Assembly: GCF_008326305.1 (NCBI RefSeq)
Contig: NZ_BIXY01000001.1
Span: 1 to 64,000, forward strand
DNA from: Dictyobacter arantiisoli
GTDB taxonomy: Bacteria > Chloroflexota > Ktedonobacteria > Ktedonobacterales > Ktedonobacteraceae
Length of the DNA: 64,000 nucleotides
Direction: 5' to 3'
The position numbers and the translations under genes are program-made. Within the stretch, counting starts at the first letter, position 1, and every line of letters begins with the position of its first letter. The notes under the pieces are model-generated. The model was not told the DNA's origin and ran no database searches. It worked only from the letters and a program-made list of their open reading frames with translations. Shown here piece by piece: positions 9,365 to 17,871 of the stretch.

Positions 9365-9424
9365 GCATAACAAAAAGGCAACCTCTTATTCCCAAACGAA
9401 AATGAGGTTGCCTTTTTGTTATGC
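9365..9424 (+). terminator. Intrinsic terminator of the fad operon
   Basis: Perfect 21-bp inverted repeat (9365-9385 with 9404-9424, 18-nt loop). The stem carries AAAAAGG on one arm and CCTTTTT on the other, so it can act in both directions. It lies between the fad operon and the convergent acetyltransferase gene. Confidence 0.85.
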
Positions 9425-9499
9425 TACACCGGCTCACTCCAGCAAGACGGGGACCCTATACAGTGTAGTAGGATAGGAAAAGCCGCTTTCAGCCCTTAC

Positions 9500-9994
9500 T
9501 TAATCTAAGCGAAGCAGGAATTCTTCCACCTCCTCGCCGCGTGCATGAGAAAATCCCTTGCCCTCTCCGATCCTCAAGAACCCACATTTTTCCAGAACGC
9601 GCAGAGAGCCGATATTGTCTTTAGCAGCACGAGCATACAGGGGGCGATCTTTTATGTGATTCAGAAAGGCGATCAGCGCCCTGGTCGCAATACCCTTACT
9701 CCAGTAGGGCTTTCCAATCCAATAGGTAACTTCTGGCTGCTCGTCTTCATCAATATATTTCGAGACCGAGCCTGCCACCTGCCCATCGAAGAGGATCGTT
9801 TGTATGCTGCTCGTCTCATCACTCAAAATCCTTGTCCAGTGTGCCATAAAGGCATCCTTATCCGCCGGATCTTTGGTGGTGAAGGCGGCCATATAATTCG
9901 CCTCCGGGTCTAACTGCTGGTCGAAGAAAATAGGGAGGTCATTCATCGTTACGTCCCGCAAGACAATGCCGGGGGTGAATGCTTGTCTTTCCAT
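9500..9994 (-). CDS. GNAT family N-acetyltransferase (RimJ/RimL-like)
   Basis: Cytoplasmic acetyltransferase of 164 residues. The fold is indicated by ITLRDV-like N-terminus (IVLRDVTMNDLP), the acetyl-CoA-binding GKPYWSKGIATRAL pyrophosphate loop near residues 94-107 and the NIGSLRVLEKCGF motif typical of RimJ/RimL-type enzymes. Substrate, whether protein N-terminus, aminoglycoside or small molecule, cannot be inferred. Single gene, convergent with the fad operon. Confidence 0.88.
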   Translation of the reverse strand: MERQAFTPGIVLRDVTMNDLPIFFDQQLDPEANYMAAFTTKDPADKDAFMAHWTRILSDETSSIQTILFDGQVAGSVSKYIDEDEQPEVTYWIGKPYWSKGIATRALIAFLNHIKDRPLYARAAKDNIGSLRVLEKCGFLRIGEGKGFSHARGEEVEEFLLRLD

Positions 9995-10014
9995 TTTACC
10001 CTCTCATCTAATCC

Positions 10015-10186
10015 AAAGTAGCAGCCACCCTTCATGGGTGGAGAGAACCGACCCTCTTACTTCCGTGCGTTAACGCAACCCCGAAAAATATATCACCTGA
10101 TGTTTGGCGCGTCTTCGGAACGAGACGTATGTACGACTCCACTCGTGAAGGACAATATCGCTTAAACAAAGGGTGGCTGCTACTTT
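10015..10186. repeat. MITE-like element with 16-bp terminal inverted repeats
   Basis: A 172-bp segment bounded by perfect 16-bp repeats AAAGTAGCAGCCACCC (10015-10030) and GGGTGGCTGCTACTTT (10171-10186). It has no ORF. Its right inner part (gactccactc...cgcttaaacaa) aligns with a segment of the element at 33434-33542, so the two appear related. It fills most of the gap between the acetyltransferase and the ABC ATPase gene. Confidence 0.7.
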
Positions 10187-10200
10187 GCATGCGCGATACT

Positions 10201-10244
10201 CAAAAAAAAGCAACAGTGCATATATTCATATTGTGCACTGTTGC
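10201..10244 (-). terminator. Intrinsic terminator of the ABC ATPase gene
   Basis: On the minus strand, GCAACAGTGCA pairs perfectly with TGCACTGTTGC (10210-10220 with 10234-10244) and is followed by eight T residues (the A-run at 10202-10209). It is 57 nt beyond the stop of the minus-strand gene at 10302. Confidence 0.85.
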
Positions 10245-10301
10245 AAACATATGAATGTGGAGCTACTCCTGGCTCCTCATGCACATGAGATAGCTATTTA
10301 G

Positions 10302-11420
10302 TTAGAAAATAGCTTCGCCGGTGTCAGTATCGAACAAATGAATCTGATCGCTATCAACAAACAGGCGGATCTTGTTACCGGCGGTAACATGAGCACGGGG
10401 ATCAAGGGTTGCGACGATATTCTTGCCACCAGTGGTGAGATATACCTGTAATTCGTTACCAAGGTTCTCGACCACATCAACAGAAGCATCGATAGCCGAG
10501 CGGATATCTCCATGGTTGCTATTGGCGCTAACCAGGTTGACATCTTCCAGGTGAACCGGGCGGATACCAAAGGTAAGATTGCGGTCAGCAGCAGCACGAG
10601 CGCGCTCCTCATAAATCTGAGGAACTTCTACTTTACCAATGCCCTCAAGAATCACCGAGGTGCGGCCATCAACGGTACCAACTTTAGCTCCAGGAATGAA
10701 GTTCATAGCAGGGGAACCAATGAAACCAGCTACAAAAATATTGGCAGGATGATCATACAGTTCCTGTGGGGCACCCAGCTGCTGGATAACGCCACCATTC
10801 AAGACGGCAATGCGATCACCCATCGTCATGGCTTCAACCTGGTCGTGGGTTACATAGACCATGGTTGTCTGAATGCGCTGGTGCAGTTTGATGATCTCTG
10901 CACGTGTCGCAACACGCAATTTAGCATCCAGGTTGGAAAGAGGCTCGTCCATCAAGAAGACTTGCGCTTCACGGACAATAGCACGTCCCAGAGCAACACG
11001 CTGACGCTGACCACCGGACAACTCTTTTGGCTTACGTTTGAGGAATGGCTGGAGACCAAGGATCTCAGCGGCTTCTTCCACGCGTTTCTTGATTTGATCT
11101 TTGGGGAAGTGACGCAACTTCAGACCGAAAGCCATGTTGTCAAATACGGTCATATGGGGATAAAGAGCGTAGTTCTGGAAGACCATGGCGATGTCGCGGT
11201 CCTTAGGATCTACACCATTGACGACGCGGTCGCCAATATAAATTTCACCCTCGGTCGGCTCTTCCAGACCTGCAATCATACGTAAGCAGGTACTTTTACC
11301 ACAACCGGAAGGTCCAACGAGGACGAGGAATTCTTTGTCTTTGACATCAATGCTGATGTCGTGCACAACTTCGACCTTATTGAAGGTCTTGTATACATGG
11401 TCAAAACGTACTTGTGCCAT
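10302..11420 (-). CDS. Sugar ABC transporter ATP-binding protein (MalK/UgpC/MsmX type)
   Basis: ATPase of 372 residues. Walker A GPSGCGKST, signature LSGGQRQR, Walker B VFLMDEPLSNLD and switch THDQVEAM are all present, followed by a C-terminal OB/TOBE regulatory region typical of MalK/UgpC. Start is MAQVRFDHV at 11420, with AAGGAG upstream; the frame is open to 11474. No permease or binding-protein gene is nearby, so it probably serves several sugar importers, as MsmX does in Bacillus. Exact substrates cannot be inferred. Confidence 0.92.
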   Translation of the reverse strand: MAQVRFDHVYKTFNKVEVVHDISIDVKDKEFLVLVGPSGCGKSTCLRMIAGLEEPTEGEIYIGDRVVNGVDPKDRDIAMVFQNYALYPHMTVFDNMAFGLKLRHFPKDQIKKRVEEAAEILGLQPFLKRKPKELSGGQRQRVALGRAIVREAQVFLMDEPLSNLDAKLRVATRAEIIKLHQRIQTTMVYVTHDQVEAMTMGDRIAVLNGGVIQQLGAPQELYDHPANIFVAGFIGSPAMNFIPGAKVGTVDGRTSVILEGIGKVEVPQIYEERARAAADRNLTFGIRPVHLEDVNLVSANSNHGDIRSAIDASVDVVENLGNELQVYLTTGGKNIVATLDPRAHVTAGNKIRLFVDSDQIHLFDTDTGEAIF

Positions 11421-11474
11421 GAAGGTTAACTCCTTTTTCGCTTCTGTAACAGGTTCATTCCTGTTACCCCTCAC

Positions 11475-11950
11475 ATTATTTAAAGAAGCATTCGCTTAGT
11501 GCCAGCATTGCAACTGATCCCGTATCAGCTGGGAGTCAATGTGGCCTCTTAACATCATACCGTCCATTGAGTTTCGAAAAGCTCTTGTTTTGTAGATGTT
11601 AAACGAGAGTATACCATATCGAGTGCTGAAAGTGAAGCTTACAAGCGCTGATTTTGAGCAGTTTTCTGGCGTGGGTAAAAAATTGGGATCATCCCAACAT
11701 TTGGGGAATAAAGCTTGCTTGTTTGCCTCTCTACAGAGAGAATAGAGAGCCTCTGTTCAACTGCTCATCGAAGCAGATATGTTTCCTGCTCGCATCCTAC
11801 GTCCCTTTTTTGCCTTTGTTTTGATTCTGTACAAAGTCATGTGCGTGGTGATAGAGTAGGAGGAAAAAGCCAAAGAGAAGGGATTATCAAATCATGATCA
11901 AATCTCTAAACGAATATCTACATGTATTGCCTAATAGACTTTAACGTCTC
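11475..11950. other. Intergenic region upstream of the ABC ATPase
   Basis: No convincing gene. It holds a 15-bp palindrome TTGGGATCATCCCAA at 11683-11697, about 260 bp upstream of the minus-strand ATPase gene, and a minus-strand TATACT at 11611-11616 that may be a -10 element. A 60-codon frame at 11715-11897 lacks a ribosome site and family features. Confidence 0.4.
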
Positions 11951-12283
11951 ATGGTGTGGCCTCTCATCGTGTTTATCTATGCCTGGTCAGATAGGAGTGG
12001 AGCACATCCAGTTCCTGGACTCAGCATCGTAGTGGCTGCGCTCTGGTTCGGGTGTATTTCACTTCCACTCTTGATCCTGAACCTTCCCATTTTCCTCATA
12101 TGGAAGCTCTTCCTCAACAGGTATACTATTTCCCAAACCTGTAAATTGCATCTTAATGCCAAGATGTACAGGTTTGGAAAACAGAAAAGCTTTGATGATG
12201 AACGTTTCCCCGTTGTAACTTTGTATGACTCTTCCTATCATTTCCATCACCAAGGCTTCCGCGCTAGTGATCAGACATGCTAG
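11951..12283 (+). CDS. Possible small membrane protein
   Basis: Open frame of 110 residues with two hydrophobic stretches (about residues 4-15 and 24-53) followed by a polar tail. No ribosome-binding site precedes the ATG and I recognise no family. An 11-bp inverted repeat CCAAACCTGTA (12133-12143 with 12167-12177) lies inside the frame, which is unusual for coding sequence. It ends overlapping the convergent nitroreductase gene by 4 nt. It may be a degraded gene or non-coding. Confidence 0.25.
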   Translation: MVWPLIVFIYAWSDRSGAHPVPGLSIVVAALWFGCISLPLLILNLPIFLIWKLFLNRYTISQTCKLHLNAKMYRFGKQKSFDDERFPVVTLYDSSYHFHHQGFRASDQTC

Positions 12284-12717
12284 CTATTTGTACGCGTAAG
12301 CCGAATAACTGGAATTTCACGTATGCCTTTTGTTTGCTCTAAATTTAGAGCAAAATGAGAAGACAGAGAGAGTGCTTGTGCATAAAATCGATCCCATTCT
12401 GGTTTCGGCACGAGAGAGGCCCGTACGTTCACTACCTCCTCCCCTAGTTCAATAGATGCTTGTGGATTCGCCAGCAGATTATAGTACCATCCAGGATAGC
12501 GAGGGCGGCCGTTATTAGAGGCCATGACAAACCAGTGATCACCCTCGGTGATGTAGCCTGTAGGGTTTACTCGATCCTCCCCACTTTTTACACCCATTGT
12601 ATGAAGAAGGAGTACAGGGACACCTTCAAAAACTCCGCCAAGCGTGCCCTTGTTTGCACGGAATTCCTGCATAACCTGTTGATTCAAATTCTGGTCGGCC
12701 TGATTTGGGGTTGACAT
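12280..12717 (-). CDS. Deazaflavin (F420)-dependent nitroreductase family protein
   Basis: Protein of 145 residues matching the Ddn/DUF385 family of F420-binding oxidoreductases. Typical features are LLLHTMGVKSGEDRVNPTGYI, the ASNNGRPRYPGWYYNLLANP block with the family PxWYxNLxANP pattern, and the C-terminal RLTRT. Start ATG is preceded by AGGAGA. Family members reduce nitro compounds or quinones using reduced F420, so the host probably makes F420, although no F420 biosynthesis gene is in this window. Confidence 0.88.
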   Translation of the reverse strand: MSTPNQADQNLNQQVMQEFRANKGTLGGVFEGVPVLLLHTMGVKSGEDRVNPTGYITEGDHWFVMASNNGRPRYPGWYYNLLANPQASIELGEEVVNVRASLVPKPEWDRFYAQALSLSSHFALNLEQTKGIREIPVIRLTRTNS

Positions 12718-13055
12718 AGTTTTCTCCTATGAAACTGGTACTTGATCAGTTTCTTGATAGTATTTGGAACGGTAATGGTAAATGACTTGAAAGGTAGGCA
12801 CAAGTTGACCCGAATGTTGCACAGTTGCCCTCACTGTTGAGCCTCCGTGATGTATCGGATGCTCGCAGGCTCCTGGAGCCAATCAAGGTGTTCGAGAGAG
12901 GGGAATGCATGAGCCGGGTGAGCGAGCAATTTCCTCCTGCACTTCTGTACTGCTCTCAAGATAGCCTCAGTGTTCTTCAAGCGCAATGATTTTCATATCG
13001 TTTTTTCTTTCCGTTTCCCCAATGCGAAGAGTACACTCACGCCACGCGCTATTTA
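12718..13055. other. Intergenic region, no gene recognised
   Basis: About 340 bp between the nitroreductase and MarR genes. No ORF, RNA motif or inverted repeat was found in it apart from the palindrome beginning at 13056. Confidence 0.4.
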
Positions 13056-13069
13056 TTATGGCACCATAG
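13056..13069. promoter_or_regulatory. Second copy of the MarR-flanking palindrome
   Basis: TTATGGCACCATAG matches 13 of 14 positions of the palindrome upstream of marR at 13626-13639. It lies 18 nt beyond the stop codon of the MarR gene, on the side facing the nitroreductase gene about 340 bp away. Confidence 0.5.
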
Positions 13070-13086
13070 CATCGGGGCAAAAAAAA

Positions 13087-13599
13087 TTAAGATGAAAGAG
13101 CTTGAACCAACTGGTGGTGCAACTTGACGAGTAAGGTACGCAGTTGCTCCAGTTCTTCTTGCGTGAATGGAGCAAGGAGCGCCTTGATCTTGTAGAAACG
13201 CTCGGAGAAGATCTGGTCAAAGAGGGCAAGTGCGCTGGGAGCGAGGGTAATGGTTGCTTTGCGCCTATCGGTTGGATGCTCCTCGCGGCGAATATGTCCC
13301 GAATGCTCCAGCCCGACCAGTAAGCCGGTAATGGTTCCCGGCGTCACCTTGAGCGCCACTGCCAGTTCAGACGGAGTAGACTGACCAGATGCTTTGAGAA
13401 AGGCGAGGACGGCCATCTTTCCTTCGGAAAGGGCAAACTGGTCGAAAAATGCTTGTCGATCGTTGAAGCCCTCCCCTGCAACTTGCAAGAAAAGGAGGTA
13501 GGTTTCGACCTCACGCATCTCTTCAGTGTGCATCACCTGACGGAACTCTTCCAGAAGCGGCTGGTGATCGATTGCGCGTTCCATGTCTGTCTCTCTCAT
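13087..13599 (-). CDS. MarR family transcriptional regulator
   Basis: Winged-helix repressor of up to 170 residues. The recognition region TPSELAVALKVTPGTITGLLVGLEHSGHIRREEHPTDRRKATITLAPS shows the MarR helix-turn-helix and wing with the conserved DRR. Start may be 13599 or the ATG at 13584. A perfect palindrome at 13626-13639 lies just upstream and a near-identical copy just downstream, which suggests autoregulation. The nitroreductase next in the same direction is a plausible second target. Confidence 0.9.
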   Translation of the reverse strand: MRETDMERAIDHQPLLEEFRQVMHTEEMREVETYLLFLQVAGEGFNDRQAFFDQFALSEGKMAVLAFLKASGQSTPSELAVALKVTPGTITGLLVGLEHSGHIRREEHPTDRRKATITLAPSALALFDQIFSERFYKIKALLAPFTQEELEQLRTLLVKLHHQLVQALSS

Positions 13600-13625
13600 T
13601 GCATCTATATTCGCCTCTCATTATT

Positions 13626-13639
13626 CTATGGCACCATAG
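13626..13639. promoter_or_regulatory. Candidate MarR operator upstream of its own gene
   Basis: Perfect palindrome CTATGG-CA-CCATAG ending 27 bp upstream of the MarR frame at 13599. Size and symmetry fit a MarR-dimer operator, and the repeat at 13056-13069 supports a specific sequence. Confidence 0.6.
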
Positions 13640-13829
13640 TGTTTTTGTCAAGGAGGGCAAACAAGAGATACCGTGCCGTGTTCTGTGTAAGCTAGAGGCT
13701 GAACGCTCCTGGTGGTTGGCGTCAAAGCAACCTGCCGATCTTGGAGGCGAGTATCCCTTGTTTTCCTGGAGGGAGAGGCCCCACTAACCAGCGTAGATGG
13801 TGCAGTAGTTTTTGGAACGAGAAGCGGAT

Positions 13830-14069
13830 CTACACTGCATGCAGGACTTTTACCCGTAACAAGTTGAGATGGGCACGACCGAACATTTGACGCTTCAGAA
13901 ATTTCAGGCGATTGACATGCCCTTCGGTGATGCCATTGCTCCATTTGGAAGAGCAAGCGGCGTGAACAGCGGCGTAGTCTCGGCTGATCTTCTTTTTACG
14001 CTCGGCATATGTCAAGCAAGAAAATTCTTCCTCTGTTGTAGCGCTTTGTCCTTCTTGTCGCCTTGATGA
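13830..14069 (-). pseudogene. ISL3-family transposase, C-terminal relic
   Basis: The frame encodes RDYAAVHAACSSKWSNG followed by ITEGHVNRLKFLKRQMFGRA and a closing HLNLLRVKVLHA. This is the conserved C-terminal end of ISL3-family DDE transposases (SNG.xEGxxNRLKxxKRQMxGRA..LLRxRVL). The upstream two thirds, including the catalytic region, is missing, so this is a decayed insertion. The frame is open further to 14153 without transposase similarity. It marks past IS activity between marR and the AT-rich gap to 14616. Confidence 0.75.
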
Positions 14070-14616
14070 AGGGAGAGCGATTTGCTTAGCAAACAACGGT
14101 AAACAACATATCATACATGCAACAACAAAAATTTCTTTTTTTAAGTCTTGCAAATCTCACAGTCTTATATAAGAGAAGCACATAAAAATTTCATTAAAAT
14201 GGTCTGAATTATTTAGAATATGAGTGCATCTCTGCTACATTGCAACATATCTTTTACATCCCAAAGGTACTAAGTACGGCACAACAAATCTGAACATTTT
14301 GCATTACGGCAAAAAACTGCTATTTCATTACATATTTGCACTTTGTAAAGCTTGAAAAGTAAGAACAAATAAGGAGCGTGCAGGTTACTCTGTTCAGAGT
14401 AATGTAAAAATATTATGAAGATTTGTATAGTTTGTGTAATAAATAGCATTAAAGCACTGGACAAGCACATAAGCAATAATGCATAATAGTCATATGCATT
14501 GTTAATCTTGTTTTTACAAAGAACGAACAATGTATTTACATCGTTTGTAAGCTGTTGAATGTAGTAGCAAAGAGATAAAAACACCACCTAGAGGGTTAGG
14601 AAGGATTGGAAAAACC
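14070..14616. other. AT-rich intergenic region
   Basis: About 550 bp of AT-rich sequence between the ISL3 relic and the small ORF at 14617. No gene, clear repeat or RNA motif was recognised. It probably holds the promoter for the ORF at 14617. Confidence 0.4.
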
Positions 14617-14850
14617 ATGCTTGAAGCATACGAACAACGCAGCGAAGTGGCCCGCTTATTGTCTCAGATCAGCTCAGAATACGAAGCTGCACAACGTGGC
14701 CTCACAGGGTTGTCATACGGTATGTCACAACATGACTTTATTACCGCTCGGATGGAGAACATGGGCCAATTACATACACAACTACAATCAATTGTTGGTG
14801 ATGTTGCAATTGCAATGATTGCAGATCGCTTAAATACAGTCCATTCATAA
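14617..14850 (+). CDS. Small hypothetical helical protein
   Basis: Unrecognised 77-residue protein, probably all-helical and cytoplasmic (MLEAYEQRSEVARLLSQISS... ending NTVHS). AGGAAGGA at 14598-14605 is a good ribosome site 11 nt before the ATG. Composition and length argue for a real gene, probably a small interaction protein. A strong hairpin follows at 14991-15041. No neighbour suggests a function. Confidence 0.65.
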   Translation: MLEAYEQRSEVARLLSQISSEYEAAQRGLTGLSYGMSQHDFITARMENMGQLHTQLQSIVGDVAIAMIADRLNTVHS

Positions 14851-14990
14851 CTCATGTGCAAGAAGAGATGGCCTTCCAATTTTTATCTCATTAATCAATC
14901 TTCGTAGCAGTGCACGTTCTTTTCAAAATATATTGTTGTAGCCATCGCCTTTAGTAATGAATCTATACAATTTTTCCTGGCATTTCCTCA

Positions 14991-15041
14991 CTCAAGCTGA
15001 AAGGGTATCTGGCGACAGGTCAGATGTCCTTTCAGCTTGAG
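14991..15041. terminator. Long hairpin between convergent genes
   Basis: CTCAAGCTGAAAGG (14991-15004) pairs perfectly with 15028-15041. Two G-U pairs and ATCTG/CAGAT (15007-15011 with 15021-15025) extend it to an almost continuous 21-bp stem with a 9-nt loop. It lies between the 77-residue ORF and the convergent methyltransferase gene. No U-run follows on either strand, so bidirectional termination is inferred from position only. Confidence 0.5.
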
Positions 15042-15309
15042 CGCTTTGTAGCTGGTAGCCTCCTCTATCTTCTCCCCTCTTCACAGATGATTTTTCGTGC
15101 TCAATGGCGCTCCAAAAGGGTTTATTTGTGGAATTGTTCAAGCGAAAGAAAATGTCAGGTACTTAGAGAAAGGAGGAGAGGGGCATATGAATAGAAAATT
15201 ATTCTAGAGGATGAGGAAAAATCCTACCCTGCACTGTTTTTTCTCAGGGGAAATGAAACAGCGCAGGACAGGCATGGGCGCATTTAAGTACGGCAAACAG
15301 AATGCAAAG

Positions 15310-16239
15310 CTACTTACTAACCATGCTAAGTGGCTCTATGTGCTCAATATCAACATGCATATCTGCAAAGAAGCGTGGCTGAACCACATCCCAGACACCA
15401 GACACCACAAACTCAGTTTCTTCGTAAACAAAATTCTCGCGCTCCAGCATATTTCCCGGATCATCAGAAAAACATTGTAACCACGCTGTGACATCATCAG
15501 GGGAAAGATAGGGTGCTCCTTCACAGACAAACCATTCAGCAATACCGCGCAGATAAAAACGGAAATTCTCTGGCAAGGGATAATGGCGTACAATACGGTA
15601 AGCCTTCTCTTCTACATCGCGATAGCCAGCAGCACGTAAGTATTCAGATAATTTTGAGCCGACCCAGCTATCCTCATACGCATAGCCATTGTCTGCACGT
15701 TCCGCCTCCCACCGTTCACGCGCCTGGAAAACACGCGCCTGTAACATTGAATCAATGGTATGGAAACACATTGTCCCAAAGTCGATATCTTTGATCACCA
15801 GCCGTCCACCGGACTTTAAATACGGGCCCATAGCCGCAAATGTCTCCGCAGGCTCAGGTAAGTATTGGCTAACGTTAGCGCTAAAAATGAGATCAGCACT
15901 CCCGCATTCAAGTGGGAGCTGCTCTAACACGGCTTGCTTGTATTGTACATTCTGTCGGTACCAGGTATTGCTACTTCTCCGTTGTGCGGTCACTAACGCC
16001 TCGGCCGAAATATCAATACCCAGCATTTTTCCCTCCGCCCCAATTGCCTGGGCAAGGAGAGGCGTCCACAATCCAGGGCCGCACCCTGCATCCACAACCA
16101 GACTCCCTGCGACCAGATGTAAATCTTGAATCATCTGGCTTCTTTCTTGCAGCTTGCTCTGATGGTGCTTCATCAGCCAATCTACTGCATTTAGTGGGAG
16201 TCCACACTCATTGACATGCACAACATTGTTGACTGCCAT
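15310..16239 (-). CDS. Class I SAM-dependent methyltransferase
   Basis: Cytoplasmic methyltransferase of 309 residues. Motif I VVDAGCGPGLWTPLLAQA binds S-adenosylmethionine; LGIDISAEAL gives the acidic end of strand 2 and SADLIFSANVSQYLPEP the motif after strand 4, similar to UbiE/COQ5-like methylases. The start at 16239 has GGAGG 13 nt upstream; a frame open to 16314 contains an ATG at 16263 that would leave almost no leader behind the TATAAT at 16271-16276. Substrate unknown. Confidence 0.85.
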   Translation of the reverse strand: MAVNNVVHVNECGLPLNAVDWLMKHHQSKLQERSQMIQDLHLVAGSLVVDAGCGPGLWTPLLAQAIGAEGKMLGIDISAEALVTAQRRSSNTWYRQNVQYKQAVLEQLPLECGSADLIFSANVSQYLPEPAETFAAMGPYLKSGGRLVIKDIDFGTMCFHTIDSMLQARVFQARERWEAERADNGYAYEDSWVGSKLSEYLRAAGYRDVEEKAYRIVRHYPLPENFRFYLRGIAEWFVCEGAPYLSPDDVTAWLQCFSDDPGNMLERENFVYEETEFVVSGVWDVVQPRFFADMHVDIEHIEPLSMVSK

Positions 16240-16270
16240 CTTCTGCCTAATTCCTCCAGCCATCAAATGT

Positions 16271-16276
16271 ATTATA
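16271..16276 (-). promoter_or_regulatory. Candidate -10 element of the methyltransferase gene
   Basis: Minus-strand TATAAT 32 nt upstream of the chosen start. No good -35 is seen at 17 bp. The remaining AT-rich gap to 16634 holds two similar segments (gttaaacattgta and gtttaaacattgta) and the promoter of the next plus-strand gene. Confidence 0.4.
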
Positions 16277-16571
16277 CTTTGTAAACACGTTTCATTATAA
16301 GAATTACTATACATGCCATATCACAAAAAATCAATAGTTTGTTAAACATTGTAGTTTTTCCGTTTAAACATTGTAATTTACAGGCATTAATACTAATATA
16401 TATTAAAATTTGTTAATATTACTGACAACGTTTGACTTTGTTCAGGAACCATGCCCGGTAGAGGTAACTTCATGCATAGTGATATAAATAGAGCCACGAG
16501 CAACAACAATTTCTATATAAAGATGGTGTAAAGATTTTTAAATCATGTAACATTCCCTATCTCACCTATGG

Positions 16572-16577
16572 TATAAT
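16572..16577 (+). promoter_or_regulatory. Candidate -10 element of the AT-hook/HTH/GAF gene
   Basis: TATAAT 57 nt before the ATG at 16635. The spacing-matched -35 (AACATT, 16549-16554) is poor. Confidence 0.4.
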
Positions 16578-16634
16578 AACAACTGTGCATCTTATAGATA
16601 TTGTGTATCTCTCAACTGAGAGAAGGAAGGTAAC

Positions 16635-17804
16635 ATGGCGAATAGACTCCCCCCGAATGAACAAGTCAAAAAGAAACGTGGACGCCCTCCTGGTCCACTG
16701 AAAGAGAAAACAGCACTTCCTCATAAGCGGGAGAGACGCTCAAGTGCTACCTCAAAGTTGAATCCTGTGTATACAGCAACAATAGAAACAAATGGTTATA
16801 CAGCAAATAGTGCAGATCAAGCAATGCACAATACATCGAATGAAGAATATATAACGCCTTTTAGTACGTATATGCAAACAATTATGCATCGAGACCGTAT
16901 TGAGATTGCGCGTGTCGCAAGAGAATTAACGGTTGCGGAAAATACCGTGTATCGATGGATGAATGGTACCTCGGAACCACGTGCAAACTATTTGAAACGA
17001 TTGCCTGAAGTATTTCCTGAACATCGCACCCAATTGATTAATGTGATTAATGAAACATTTGGAGAGGTCATTGGAGCGCCAGTGTTAACTATCCGTGAGG
17101 TTCAGGCTGACACCTATCGGCGTGCGTTGGAAATAACAGCCAACAGCCAGGATAGCGATACACTCTTCTGGCAGATTTCTGAATTGATCTTTGATGATGC
17201 GTTAACGTTACTGGATACAGAACAGCTCGGATTGGCAATTACGTATGCAAAATTGATGCCTCCACATGAGGATGGCATTCATTCTTTGCGCGAAGTCAAA
17301 ATGCATGGGCATGCTCCCTGGCCTGAGACGGTCGATAGCAAGGCTTTTCTTGGCAGCACAACCTTGGTCGGTTCGGCGGCCGTTTCACAACGAATGCAAG
17401 TTTGGAATGATATTGACAATAATCGCACACTGGTAGATATTGATGATAACGAGCATAGTGCCTGTGCGGTTCCGGTTATACGAGGAAACAGAATAGCTGG
17501 TGTCCTGATTGTCTCTAGCACACAAGCTGATTTTTTCAATAATCCTTCCGCTTGCCAGGCTGTCAGCGAATATGCCTTACTGATGGGAGTTGCCTTGTGT
17601 GATCGCGATTTCTATACATCTGCCCTTTTGCATTTAAGGCCAATGCTTCCCTTAAAAGAGCAACGTGCAGAGATCTCACGCGATTACGTGCGACGTATTA
17701 TCGCATTTGCACACAAAAACGCGACATCTCGTTGTGAAGCGGAGGCTTGGATTCAGCATGAGATGGAGCTGGAGTTTGAAGCCAAAGCCCGCACAGTACA
17801 GTAG
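16635..17804 (+). CDS. AT-hook, helix-turn-helix and GAF domain protein
   Basis: Predicted DNA-binding sensor of 389 residues. An AT-hook-like KRGRPPG at residues 14-20 lies in a basic N-terminal tail. A helix-turn-helix follows near 85-125 (RIEIARVARELTVAENTVYRWMNGTSEPRANYLKRL). A GAF-type domain covers about 165-330, ending ACAVPVIRGNRIAGVLIVSS. AAGGAAGG precedes the ATG. A paralogue without the AT-hook is at 27764-28774. The GAF ligand and target genes are unknown. Confidence 0.8.
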   Translation: MANRLPPNEQVKKKRGRPPGPLKEKTALPHKRERRSSATSKLNPVYTATIETNGYTANSADQAMHNTSNEEYITPFSTYMQTIMHRDRIEIARVARELTVAENTVYRWMNGTSEPRANYLKRLPEVFPEHRTQLINVINETFGEVIGAPVLTIREVQADTYRRALEITANSQDSDTLFWQISELIFDDALTLLDTEQLGLAITYAKLMPPHEDGIHSLREVKMHGHAPWPETVDSKAFLGSTTLVGSAAVSQRMQVWNDIDNNRTLVDIDDNEHSACAVPVIRGNRIAGVLIVSSTQADFFNNPSACQAVSEYALLMGVALCDRDFYTSALLHLRPMLPLKEQRAEISRDYVRRIIAFAHKNATSRCEAEAWIQHEMELEFEAKARTVQ

Positions 17805-17871
17805 AAGGTGAATAGTGGTCCACGGCCAGTCTTCCATCTCTTTCATTATTCCTTGAATAGAGTAAAAAAAG

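Noticed and set aside
13648-13956. 102-codon minus-strand frame near the ISL3 relic
   Set aside because: It overlaps the transposase relic in another frame and has no recognisable features.
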